From Chara braunii (Eukaryota > Streptophyta > Charophyceae > Charales > Characeae): DNA of 31,450 nt. The translations under genes were made by a program, and so were the position numbers. The first letter of the stretch is position 1. Each line of letters begins with the position of its first letter. Under the pieces are notes generated by a model. That model had not been told where the DNA came from. It was given only the letters and a program-made list of their open reading frames with translations, and did not search any database. The stretch is from assembly GCA_003427395.1 (NCBI GenBank), contig BFEA01000108.1:703365-734814 (forward strand), read 5' to 3'. Shown here one piece after another: positions 1 to 9,563 of this stretch.

Positions 1-92
1 TTTTTGAGAAAAAATTAAGAAGACCTCCCCCTGCCAGCATTGATCACCCCGGAAACCAGGGGATTAACTGAGCAGGGACACCCTTTGATGAT

Positions 93-1180
93 AGGTCAAA
101 ATTTGGAAAATCTGGAAAAACATGCAACCCCTGGAACAATCAACCCAAAAGATCATGCCTTCTTCATCGAAAGGAAAGACCTCGAGTTGTTCCAGGTGGA
201 GTTAGTAGCAAGTGGCCGGTACCCGCCAAAATACTTGGCGCCAATCGCATCCACCCAGACTCCCTCCATCCCAGTCTCCTTCGTCCTTCCTAACTCCGTC
301 CTTGTAAAGAAGTCCAGAGGACCGCTTCTCAGCAGGGGTGAGCACCATCATCACCTGAAGTTCCTTACCCCCATAAGAACTTCAGTCTCCGTCCTCAAAA
401 GGGTGAACTAGCGCTACCCAACACCAATCGTGCCAAAGCTCGCCCTCATCAGTCGGTACCCATCGGGCAGCCTAAACTACCCAACGCCAATCGCATCTGA
501 TAAGAGCTCCCCCTAGCCGGTACCCGTCAAGCAACCCTATTCCATCCCCCTCTTCGTCCTTGCAAAGAATCATTCCATGCCCCTTCCCCCTACTTCAAAA
601 CAGATCCCCCAAAACCCTACAAGATGCTTCACTTGACTATCCCATGGGACCCTTGTTAAGACTCTGACGAAAGAATAGGACAAGTTTAGGAAAACAAGCA
701 ATCTCAAAAACAGACAACCAGAACAATCCTGCCTACGTCATCGAAAGGAAGAAGCTCATTCGTCCTCTCAAACTCCGTCCTCATAAAGAGTCCAGAGAAC
801 CTCTTTTCTGCAGGGGGCGGGTACCATCATCATCCTGAAATTCCCTGCCCCCACAAGAATTTCAGTCTCCGTCCTCAACGGGGTGAAACGGAACTACCCA
901 ACGCCAATCGCGCCAAAGATCACCCTCATCAGCCGGTACCCATTGGGCAGCCTAAACTACCCAACGCCAATCGCATCTGATTAGATTTCCCCTTAGCCGG
1001 TACCCTATTCCATCCCCTCTCCATCCTTGCAAAGAATCATTTGATGCCCTTTGCCCCCTACTTCAAAACAAATCCCCCAAGACCCTACAAGATGCTCTAC
1101 TCGACCACCCCATGGGCCCCTGTTCAAAATTCTGACGAAAATCTAACGAAAAAAAACAGGTCAAATTTTGAAAATCAACA
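93..1180. repeat. degenerate long tandem repeat, about 2 units plus a partial third
   Basis: The same block is repeated with substitutions and indels. The unit opening AGGTCAAAATTTGGAAAATC is seen at 93, in altered form at 677 and again at 1158, giving periods of 584 and 481 bp. Internal landmarks match: 411 and 891, and 477 and 957, are both exactly 480 bp apart. The second unit lacks about 93 bp (near 178-279 of the first) and about 13 bp after the GGTACCC motif. A smaller internal repeat of about 65 bp (ACCCAACGCCAATCGC followed by GGTACCC) lies in each unit. Short open frames here do not persist between units, so I do not treat it as coding. Confidence 0.85.
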
Positions 1181-1640
1181 TATCTCGACACAAGAACCGT
1201 AGGAATTCAATTGCAAAAGTAAAACTAAATATACAATTAAGATTAGACATGTATACCTAAGAGACATACTAATTGAGGCTCAAAAGGAAAATCACTTACG
1301 AACTAGAAAAAATTGTGATATATGATGTACAAAAGTAGTAAGTGCAAAATTACGAATTAGATCTAGATATGATCCAAAAAGGATTTTCGAGATCATAGCT
1401 TCCCAAACCACAGTTTAAAAAACATTTAGCGAAATCAATTATGACAAAGCCAAACTGATTCAACAATCATCCATGCATGAGAACCGTAAGAAAAACAAAA
1501 TCGAAGTTATTAGTACTATATGATTTTCATATTTAAGAAACCTAGAATTAGGAATTACGAATTAGAAATTTCAATAGAAAAATGAGCTCGAATTTGAATT
1601 ATCATCTCCGCGACTCCTTCGAGAGTCTGTGCAGAATCAC
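1181..1640. other. AT-rich gene-free stretch
   Basis: A-rich sequence with repeated short words such as GAATTAGA and ACGAATTAGA. No open frame of note and no recognised element. It separates the tandem repeat from the diverged repeat downstream, an arrangement that resembles 22900-24060. Confidence 0.5.
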
Positions 1641-1774
1641 CAGATAACCATCATGATCATGAACCTTGCGAATCAGCTTTGAAAATTGGATTACACGATA
1701 GATTTCGTTGAAACGACCAGCAAGAGTATCGTAGATGACAAAGATGTATACAAAAAACCGAACTCAACGCACTC

Positions 1775-2040
1775 GATATCGCCTCCATTCCTCCTCCCGC
1801 TCCACGCAAGAACGCGCTCCTCCTTTCCACCCGCGTCATACCAAGTTACCAACCACCTACAACACTATGCAAACCAAGGAGCAAAGGCCATAAGAAGGTC
1901 GAACTTCTCAAAGAGACCCACCTCCTCTCAAAGGCAAGTTCCCCTTCACCCAACGTGCTAACCTGTAACACCGCTGGACGAAGCACAAAGCTGGAGATGA
2001 CACCAGAGTCCCAGAGTGCTTTCAAAAGGCAGGCAACCCC
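1775..2040 (+). repeat. diverged dispersed repeat, copy 1
   Basis: Aligns by eye with 23821-24060. Both start with a CTCCATTC/TCCTCCC block, share a stretch ending in ATGCAA, and share a later block of the form CGTGCTAACCTGTAAC... GGAGATGAC... GAGTGCTTTCAAA (copy 2 CATGCTAGCCCGTAGC... GCGAGATGGC... GAATGCTTTCAAA). Similarity is moderate, so these are old copies. I cannot assign them to a known transposon class. Confidence 0.6.
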
Positions 2041-3568
2041 GAGTCACGCTCCATTTTCCTGCCCTCCCGCTGTCTGATCTCGACTTCATCACTACGATGA
2101 TTCCCTACTCGTAGTCCAAAGGAAAAAACCATGAACCACGATCCATAACTGCGAACGAAATAACGGAAGGGAGAGGAGAATAGCCCAAGGTCAAAGAAGG
2201 AGAAGAACAAGGACAAACCACTTCAGCTTCATGGCAACTCACGCAACTACTGCTCTGAAGCAACGTATAAACTCGCCATGCCTGTAGTAGTGGCCACCCA
2301 GCCCTGCCTCTTTCCTTGACGATCTCTCCCTGTGACGCCCAACCTCACGCCCGGCGTGACTTCCTGATCGGAGTGGGATGGGGGCCCGGAAGTGCGAAAA
2401 AGGGGCGTGCCAAGGATTTTAGGAAAGTGGGGGCGGTGTTTCAGGTCGGAACTGGAATCTCCTGTGTCGAGTTCCAGGGGTAGAACTGCAAGTGTCTTCT
2501 GGCTCAGAGTTGGGGTGATCGTCGATCGTGCGACCTGGGCCAGGGTGGGGTGCTACGGGTGTCTCTGCACCTGCAGGAGTGCTCGTACCGCTGCCGGTCG
2601 TCGCAAGTCTCGGGGTCCGACGAAGACAAGCCGGGTTCTCGTCGCTCTGTCCTGGGCAGGGTTCGTTGCGTGACCCTCGCCTGCCGACACTCGCCGGGCT
2701 GCCAACACTCTGAGCACGGCGGACGGGGCCAGAACCGGGTTATGGAATCCCAGGGGACCACAAGTAACCGGTGGTAGGGAAGGACGGTAGAGTAGGGGGG
2801 AAACTCAGTGGTGATGGCAACGAAGCCTGGGGTTAGAAGATATTGCTGGTTTCGGCTGTCGGGATAATCGAGAATTTGTGGGTCTCGGTTGATTGCCAGC
2901 TGGAAGTCGCCCCTGCACAGTCGCTCGTTTGCAGCCCGGCAGGGGTACTCAGGGGATCCAGGGTTTCGTAAGTGGCGATCTTGCCGGACCCATTGCCGAT
3001 GGATTTGTTCCCTCTCCCAATACGTTCGGTATTCTGGGTCCCTCAGGCTTTTGCGATCGGTGATCCAGAAGGGGGATTCTATCGCCATGTCTTGTTCAGT
3101 CGAGTTCGTGCACACACACCTTCCTACGGGGCGAGATCGTAGCTGACTTTTGCAGACGCGCGTGCGGATGGCAAGTCCGCAGACGGCTGCTGTCTTACAC
3201 GTGTGTGCGCTCCAGTCAGTTGATCAGATCCTAAACTACACGGATAAACAAGGGGCGATCCATCAACGTACCGGTTCAATCATTCAGTTAGTTCCCTTAG
3301 GCAATCAATCTCATTCCTATAGGTGAAAAGGACTATTGATCATTCACAAGCATACATACCCAGCAGTTCCCGCAATCAATGATCAAAAAGACAACTCAAA
3401 GAAAGGATACGAGCTCATTCATCGTCATTCATGCATACATACATACAACAAAAGTCCGAGATGATTTACTCAAGAAATTCCAGAAATGTCGCTATAAAAA
3501 TTGACCAACGTTGAAATCAAAATTTATACAGACAGTAGGGAGAATAGACACTATTCCACCATATCCCC

Positions 3569-3569
<1 letters not shown>
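2041..3569. other. GC-rich then AT-rich unassigned region with one minus-strand open frame
   Basis: GC-rich to about 3150, then more AT-rich with GCATACATAC-type short repeats near 3345-3450. A near palindrome TCACGCCCGGCGTGA lies at about 2345. The minus strand is open at 2504-3115 (203 codons). Its first 70 residues are charged and regular (for example REQIHRQWVRQDRHLRNPGS) and could be a piece of a retroelement gag-like protein, but I recognise no domain. Overlapping plus-strand frames are also open, as expected in GC-rich DNA. No LTR pair, tRNA or rRNA was seen. Confidence 0.35.
2504..3115 (-). CDS. uncharacterised open frame, possibly gag-like or spurious
   Basis: A 203-codon minus-strand frame starting MCTNSTEQDM. 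The N-terminal third is rich in R, E, Q and W, with a run RDPEYRTYWEREQIHRQWVR that looks like real hydrophilic protein. The middle holds a CSECWQPGEC cluster. The last third is Arg/Ser-rich and probably reflects GC-rich noncoding DNA. No catalytic motif, signal peptide or membrane segment is visible, there is no neighbour of related function, and no second copy was found in this window. It may be a fragment of a retroelement capsid gene or chance. I do not assign a function. Confidence 0.15.
   Translation of the reverse strand: MCTNSTEQDMAIESPFWITDRKSLRDPEYRTYWEREQIHRQWVRQDRHLRNPGSPEYPCRAANERLCRGDFQLAINRDPQILDYPDSRNQQYLLTPGFVAITTEFPPYSTVLPYHRLLVVPWDSITRFWPRPPCSECWQPGECRQARVTQRTLPRTERREPGLSSSDPETCDDRQRYEHSCRCRDTRSTPPWPRSHDRRSPQL

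Positions 3570-3654
<85 letters not shown>
3570..3654. repeat. (CT)n microsatellite
   Basis: Uninterrupted CT dinucleotide run of about 85 bp. The open frames crossing it on the minus strand encode only Arg-Glu repeats and are not genes. A second CT run ends the window at 31384-31450. Confidence 0.98.
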
Positions 3655-3658
<4 letters not shown>

Positions 3659-4937
3659 TTAAATGCGGGTAGTTCGTCGCCCCGGCGGCCCCGCACCTCC
3701 AACATCCACCTGAGTCATCACCCCGCTTGGCCTGAGTATGCAAGCCAGGTTCGCCCACGTGCCACAGTCCGTCGCGGCCACGCGTCAACCTCGCGCACTC
3801 AGCGCCAGCTCGTCGAATCGCCCGACTCTCTACTCACCGTCTTTCTGCTCGTTAGCCGATCCTCTCGACTGCGCTAACTCCCAAGTAGGTTAGAGTGACA
3901 AAAAATCGCGCTTGCGAAATTTATAGCACGTATGCTTGCATGAGGGATACGGGATTATCCCCACGTGATGAGAAAGAGAAGGGAGGGAGTGCCTACGTCT
4001 GCATGCCTAGGCCGCGGCGCGGGGGACAAAGCCACTCTCCGCGCATCGATCCGGGCATGCAACCGCGGGAACCACTCAGAACAGAGGAAGAGTGTGCATG
4101 CGAAGACGAGGCGGGAAAGAAGGAAATACAGAAAGCCATAAAGAACAAGAAGATTACAGTTGCAATTGCGCCCGCCAAAAACTACAGTTACACACTGGAT
4201 TAAGGCGCGGATGGATTCAGAGCCCAGACCCTGTTGGGTCTCGGCGCGTGCGAGCAAGAAGTGTCGTGCCGCCAAATTGCAAAGTGCCTAAATTCGTAGT
4301 CTAAATCCTAATTGCAAGAGAAAATCTGGAAGGGAAAAAGAAGGAAAGGAAAGAAAAACAATTCCGAGAGCCTACGAGGGCTCGACATTGGTTCGAAATT
4401 CAAAAATGAAAAATTCTCACGCGCTGATCACACCAAAATTCCTATGGCGCATAGCAGAACAAGAAAGAAGCTATGGCGACTGTTATTTCTCGCGCTTGCC
4501 AGGGCGAGGTCACTTAATCGCCGACGCGGGACTTTCCCAGCACCGGCTCGACAACTCCAACGAAAACGAAAAAGAAGCGGGGGCATCCAGGCAACTTGCC
4601 CCATCGATACCGCTTGCGCCCTATCACCCCTCAAGACCCTCCCATCTCCCCACAACAGCCCTCCGCAGGAAGTTGCGCGATTACAGAAGATAGTCCGTCA
4701 TATCCCAACCAAGACCGTTGCAGGTCGCCCTAACCCAACCATCCTTCCCCACCTCACCCTCTCCTCCCTGAGCTCCTTTACAGTCGTCCCACCCCATTAC
4801 CGATATCTTCCAATACTGTCCCTGAAGGCACCGCCACGCCAAGACTGCCCACGTCATGCCCAGCCGCCACTTCGTGCTCACGTGTTTCCAACCTGTAGGG
4901 CGCCACAAGACTGCCCGTGTGAGAGTGCCAACCCAAC
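3655..4937. other. unassigned region with weak open frames
   Basis: Mixed-composition DNA, C-rich from about 4560. A 246-codon plus-strand frame (4312-5052) runs through it, but it is basic then Ser/Pro-rich low-complexity, ends inside the terminal repeat of a MITE and contains the hairpin at 4938. I regard it as chance. No domain, RNA gene or promoter is recognised. Confidence 0.4.
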
Positions 4938-4968
4938 GGGGCGCAACGCTCCCGGTAGCACTGCGCCC
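4938..4968. repeat. small hairpin, copy 1 of a dispersed palindrome
   Basis: GGGGCGCAACGCT, then CCCGGT, then AGCACTGCGCCC: arms of about 12-13 bp around a 6-nt centre. A very similar hairpin lies at 24399-24430. Two copies of the same imperfect palindrome far apart suggest the end of a mobile or fold-back repeat rather than chance. Confidence 0.6.
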
Positions 4969-5047
4969 TGCCTGTCCTCCTATGTAATTGTGCCTTTCCA
5001 AAATGGCATGTCACCACGTCATGGACCTCCCCCCGCGGCCAATGCTG

Positions 5048-5207
5048 CTTAAACCACCAGTACTTCCTAAAGTCGTGCCCGTTAACGCGCCACGATTTTA
5101 GGAAACGTATGGGCCACCACATGAGAGCCCAAATTCATCCAACTAGAAACATTTCTACTATATTTTTCCCCGCGGCCGATAGCTGGGCCAAGTACTGGTG
5201 GTTTAAG
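5048..5207. mobile_element. MITE copy A, 18-bp terminal inverted repeats with TTAA
   Basis: Begins CTTAAACCACCAGTACTT (5048-5065) and ends with its perfect reverse complement AAGTACTGGTGGTTTAAG (5190-5207), total 160 bp. It has no coding capacity. Inside is a second, nested inverted repeat: TCCTAAAGTCGTG near 5066 against CACGATTTTAGGA near 5090. The tetranucleotide TTAA sits at both ends, which is compatible with a TTAA-targeting (piggyBac-like) family, but because TTAA is itself palindromic and lies inside the repeat, this does not prove the superfamily. Copy B follows 21 bp later. Confidence 0.85.
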
Positions 5208-5228
5208 GGATAGGATAAGAGCATCCCC

Positions 5229-5396
5229 TTTAAACCACAGGTACTTCCTAAAGTCATGCCCCCATTAACAAGCCACTATTTAAGGAAACCCACTGGCCAC
5301 TACAGGAGGCTCGGTGCCCAAATTCATCTGACTAGCGACGTTTCTACTCTATTTTTTTCGGCGGTAGATAGCTGGGCCAAGTACTGGTGGTTTAAG
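5229..5396. mobile_element. MITE copy B, same family as 5048-5207
   Basis: About 168 bp. The left end CTTTAAACCACAGGTACTT is a slightly mutated version of copy A's end; the right end (5379-5396) is identical to copy A's. The interior shares CCCAAATTCATC, the TTTCTACT-TATTTTT block and GATAGCTGGGCC. Same orientation as copy A, with a 21-bp spacer. The nested internal inverted repeat is conserved only in part. It is immediately followed by a terminus of the other fold-back family. Confidence 0.83.
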
Positions 5397-5410
5397 TAGG
5401 CCCCTGTGTT

Positions 5411-5477
5411 GGAGGCTCCATCTATTGCACACTATTGGTGGGGTGCAACGCCTGCTGGAAACCGGGTCCAGGGTCCC
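5411..5477 (-). mobile_element. solo terminus of the GGGACGCTGG fold-back family (minus orientation)
   Basis: Reads GGAGGCTCCATCTATTG ... GGTGGGGTGCAACGCCTGC ... GGTCCAGGGTCCC, the reverse complement of the terminal module at 15019, 17507 and 19047. It has an extra 8-9 bp (CACACTAT region) within the TCTATTG/GGTGGGG part. No partner terminus is seen upstream within the expected few hundred bp, so this is a solo or truncated end. Confidence 0.8.
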
Positions 5478-6095
5478 TATATACAAAGAGTCACGGAATG
5501 GTTTGAGGCATGCCCTCTGTGGAGGTGAATCCTGTGTGTGGTACACAATGTGCAACTTGTTGTGTGGACATTTTTTTAGAGGCTTTGAGTGTTTCCCCAA
5601 GGGGAAGGATTAACCTCATTCTGTGTATTACTTTGTGCCCTGCATCCGTGTGCGGGACCACATTGGCTACATTGTCTCCCCTTTTGTTTTGGCTCCATCC
5701 TGTTGTAAAGTCCTTCCCTCTCCCCCTTGCTCCTGCCGAGTCCTGGGGTCTCGGCCCACATGTGCTGTGTAGTTTAGTTTTCTACAACTGCGTGACGCCA
5801 AAAGGTGGGAAACGAACGTTGAATCATCCGCTTATTTGATTTCATTGATCTAGTCGTATTAGGATTCGAACACAGGTCTTCCTTTCAACAGTTCAGGGGT
5901 GTACCACGTCCTATTCCTCCCATTGGACAGACCAGATCCTTGGGGGCCTCGACATGTCTCTGACAAAGAAAACCTGGCCTTACCTTCCCCGTGCATTCAC
6001 TGAAGAGGAAAATCCCCGTGTGGTTTACTACCCTGAAAAAAACTCATAGGATACCAGTGCCGTTACCGTGAACGTGACCAGCCGGTCATTTGGCC
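5478..6095. other. unassigned region
   Basis: No convincing gene. On the minus strand around 5860-5940 there is a GTTCGAATCC box preceded by tRNA-like sequence, but the T-stem does not pair well and no cloverleaf could be drawn, so I do not call a tRNA. It might be a worn tRNA-derived SINE. The rest shows no element. Confidence 0.4.
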
Positions 6096-6504
6096 TTGCG
6101 CCTGTGAACGGCCAGACCACGAAAGAGCGGTGTATACGATGTTGCTACGGGGGACATCGCCAAACGGGGGAGGATGGTCGCCCTTCATGATGAACCTTTT
6201 TAAACAAACACGCCTTACGGTCTTGATGGCTGCCTGGAGGATGTGTTGTGCCTTCGAAAGAAAGCAGCACACCTTCGGATACATGGAAGCTCGCGCGACC
6301 ATAATACACACTATCACAATAAAGACCCATGAGGCATGGAAGGACATGCGAGAAATGGTACAGAAAGAATCGGATGAAGAAAGGAAAGTGGACATCCGAG
6401 CATCCTTCTCTTCCTTATGGATGGACAGAAACAACAGCCTTTGCTGCTTAGACCACGAGGATGACCTGCAATGGCAGCACTGGCTGTTAACTGAGGAGCA
6501 CTGA
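6096..6504 (+). pseudogene. LINE family B, C-terminal end of ORF2 (5'-truncated copy)
   Basis: An open frame ending at 6504 carries the segment that in plant LINEs follows the zinc-binding zf-RVT region. It is recognised by alignment with the minus-strand copy at 19850-20220: here WSPFMMNLFKQTRLTVLMA and IKTHEAWKDMREM, there WFPFMLNLFTYTRLAVLMA and AKTEGAWKELQSM. Both end in (D)LQWQ(H/P)W(L/F) then a stop a few residues later. Everything upstream (endonuclease, RT, zf-RVT) is absent, as expected from 5' truncation during target-primed reverse transcription. The 5' junction is somewhere between 6060 and 6115. The frame itself is intact over about 130 codons. It would not be functional alone. 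Confidence 0.8.
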
Positions 6505-6910
6505 GAGCGACTACCCAGGAAAAATTTTGGAGTACAATACAATCGGATTCCGACAAACTTCGTACTAATCCAAACCGGTCAGTAGAGCCTCCCTCAGCTG
6601 GAACATCTGCCTATCCCCAGTGTCCCTCCCCTTCAAATCCCCCTCCATCACCGTCGCCACCGCCCAACCCCCACCTTAACCCCACCCCTACCCACATCCC
6701 CTGCCAGACTGCCACCCCATGGCCTCCTTCAACCTCAGCCACTGCACTGCTAACCCACCACCTACCCCCCCCCCAGTGCCCCCACTCCTGATGCCGGCCA
6801 GGAATCAGCTCCCCCCACCCCTTCTCACCCACCTCCACAAGGTCACGAGAGACACAAGCGGGGAGACCGGTTCGATGGGAAAATGGTCTGTACAAGTAGA
6901 ACGGCCCTGA
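6505..6910 (+). mobile_element. 3' tail of LINE family B copy, C-rich
   Basis: After the ORF2 stop comes about 200 bp of C-rich DNA (6590-6780), then a CTGATGCCGGCCAGG block near 6789. The same order (stop, C-rich block, ATGCCGGCCAAGG) is found on the minus strand downstream of the other family B copy (19880 down to 19560). This supports the block being part of the element's 3' region. No poly-A tail is visible before the next element. Confidence 0.6.
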
Positions 6911-7084
6911 GGAGCCCAAGTAATACTGGACTCCAATTTCTTAACTGATGGAAAGAACTGTCGTTTATCATAATGTGGTTCTGATGTAAGAACTAAGTAT
7001 GCTATCAACTGACTCAGTCCTAAAGTAGGCTATCATGTAGGCAAGTAAATCAGGGTCACTACATAGTACAGCCTACCAAATTTT
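6911..7084 (+). other. possible 5' UTR of LINE family A
   Basis: Short AT-rich stretch between the family B 3' tail and the first ORF1-like codons of family A. Stops occur in all frames. No promoter motif is recognised. Whether it is LINE 5' UTR or host DNA cannot be decided from one copy. Confidence 0.3.
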
Positions 7085-9480
7085 ATGTTTTTAGGCGAGC
7101 TCTTCAGTTACCTGTTATCACAACTGTATACATGATCAAACAAACATCTTATATGTTCAGGGATAGCTGCATTTAAAGGCTCGTCGGAAAGTGCACGCAA
7201 CCACTTTCTAATCCAACCCGCCTCTTCCACTGTTATCACGGTCATCTGCGTGTCTGTCTCCGACAAGAGAACAATGGATAGCTGGCGATCTTTGCGCTGT
7301 GAGAGATCGGAGGTACGCATCCATCCCTGGGCCCCCCCTAAACCACAACGGCCGGAGGAACGGAGGGAGCAAATGATGAGAGAATCCTTTTGGGTTGAAT
7401 TCCGCCATATACCAATTGAAATACAAGCTGCTTTCGTTCAGGATTTTGCACAGAAGTACGATGTGGTTGACTTTATTGATCCCCTGCCCCCGAATGTCGC
7501 CCGAAGAGATGACTATCTCATGCTTGCCATCAACCTGGCAGACGGGTACGTATTTTCAATTGATGATGTCATCCCCTTTCAAGTGGGAAGGATTTACCGC
7601 ATCCATACCGCCCACAAGCACCGGCCCTGGTGTTTCAAATGCTAGGCATACGGCCACTTGTACACAGAGACAGCCTGCGCCCGTCACCCTTCGCGCGCAT
7701 CCCGACCCACAGGGCGACTAAAAAAGGATCCTTTTGATGAAGCACGGTGGCGCACTGTCGACCCGGGGTATGAAGAGTGGGTATACATCGATGCACCGGG
7801 ACAAAAAGAAGGAGAAGTGATTGGATGGTCCTGGGAAGGACAGGGTGAGCCACGACAAGGCTCCCGACCTCCTACGACGTGGGCCCCCCCTAAATCCCTG
7901 GAATCCCACTTGGGGCAGACCCCCACAAAAGCGAGACCTCGAGAAGAATGGGTGGAGGTGGGCAAGGGGAGGAGAGTGCAGGAGCGTAGCGAGACGAAGG
8001 AAATTGAGGGGGGTGGAGGTCACAAAGAGAACCGCTTCAGCCTCCTGGCCACCGAATCGGGCAGACCAAGTTTGGAAAAACAAATGGTAGGCTTGAATCC
8101 TGGACAAAAAGACGACAACAAAGAAGCAGAAGCAGGCCCAAAGGCAACCCAAAATCACAAAGGGAAGTTGGCACAAACGGAAGGGGGGGGGGAAGGGGAA
8201 ACAGGTGAGACAGAGGCGGCTAATATCGTGGAAGCGGTGGCTAATAGCATGACAGAGGTGGCTAAAAACAGTCCACGGCCCTCGCAAACAGAAGCATATC
8301 AGCTGCAACAAACGAAGGGGCCGCATAACCAAGGACTGCGTCTGAAGCAGCAGGCAAGGGCTCAGTCGCCGCTATTAAAAGAACAGAGGGCATCCACCCA
8401 GGAACAACAACCCCCACTGCCAACACCAGACCAGCAACAGAAGGAGGGTGGAAGCACGCCTGCAATATCCCCTGATTTTTGCTCAGATGCATTTGGGGCA
8501 CAACCGATGGAGGTGGACGTCACCCCCCCCCCCCCCCCCCGAACGTGGAGATGGAGGAGGGCCCGAAGGACCCTGCAGACCCGGATGCCCCCTCCCAGGA
8601 AATGGTCCTGGATCAAAAAATCCAAGTCGTGACGGAATGGATAATTAAACACTTGCAGGCTGAATTTTCCCACGAAGGTGAGCAATACTAGGATTGCTCC
8701 TATGTCGAACTCGTCACCCTCCTCAATAACAGCCCGACACTCAGGAATGCGTTGACCACTGGCCCTCCTGCTCATTTGACATGGGCAGAAGCTTTTCAAC
8801 GCATACTCGCCATAGCAAGAGGCCGCTTTCGTCCCCCTCCCACCAAGGAATCCCCCGCTCCGCGCCAAGACCCTCCAACACAGGAAGGGCACACCCAGCC
8901 CGACCCGACTGAGGAAAAGGAAAGCACGGGAGGCACGAAATGCATGGAAGGACTGGACGAAGGACTGACCTCCCGAAGACTCAAAATTAGATAACTCATA
9001 GAGCGAGGTCTTTTTGAAACACCCCTGTCCAAACAGGTGGGAGTTCTGGTGGCCCCCCTGAGGAAAACTGATCGGAAATGGGAGATAGGCCTTTCCCCGA
9101 TAGGGGAACATGGGGGCGTAACATTACAAGGGTGGGAATTCTCACCGAAGGAGGGAGAGGACGGGGACAAGCTTTTTACTGACCAAATGCGCACCTTTAG
9201 CCCCTCACACTACGCCCCGGGCGCAAAAGCGGGAGTGCGGTTGCTTGGAACCAGCGACTATCAAATGGCCAACAACGACCTCTTCCTGCGTTTTGAAACC
9301 AACAAGACAGCCAACTTACGGTGGTTTAATCACAATGCACTGCTGAATCTCCATTGTGCAAAAGTCAAAGCCAGCGAGTATTGGTCAGAGGATGATATAT
9401 GTAGATGTCTGTGTAAGTTGGTGAGGAAGAGAACTTTACTCCTGGACAGATGGGACGACAAGCCATGGCACGCACTGTAA
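7085..9480 (+). pseudogene. LINE family A ORF1 (DUF4283-like, CCHC zinc knuckle), disrupted
   Basis: Probable nucleic-acid-binding ORF1 of the retrotransposon. The start is uncertain: ATG 7085 precedes an in-frame TGA at 7133, and 7274 is the next good ATG. The 7136-7630 part matches the plant DUF4283 pattern (NHFLIQP, VRIHPWAPP, FWVEFRHIPIEIQ, YLMLAINLADGYVF). It leads to a CCHC knuckle CFKC-x-AYGH-LYTETA-C, broken by TAG at 7643-7645. A long Lys/Glu/Gln/Pro-rich linker follows to about 8520. The frame then shifts at an 18-C run (8523-8540) from frame 2 to frame 1, and continues through TAG 8689 and TAA 8992 to a stop at 9480. The last 160 residues (8995-9480) form a globular-looking domain I do not recognise. 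Total about 790 residues if repaired conceptually. Confidence 0.82.
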
Positions 9481-9563
9481 ATAAGGGATACAATGGATGA
9501 TTTATAAACATTATACTGTAAGAACCCGGCATGGCAAAAATGCATTAACTTGATATACAAGTA

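Noticed and set aside
40-411. 123-codon frame
   Set aside because: Lies in a tandem repeat whose second unit does not keep the frame.
3492-3788. Arg-Glu repeat protein frames on the minus strand
   Set aside because: They are translations of the CT microsatellite.
2331-3899. An LTR starting TGTGACGCCC
   Set aside because: No second copy in the window and the proposed right end does not form the expected inverted terminus.
4312-5052. 246-codon frame
   Set aside because: Low-complexity basic and Ser/Pro sequence that runs through a hairpin and into a MITE end; overlapping frames on both strands are equally open.
5860-5940. tRNA gene on the minus strand (GTTCGAATCC box)
   Set aside because: T-stem pairing fails and no cloverleaf or anticodon arm could be drawn.
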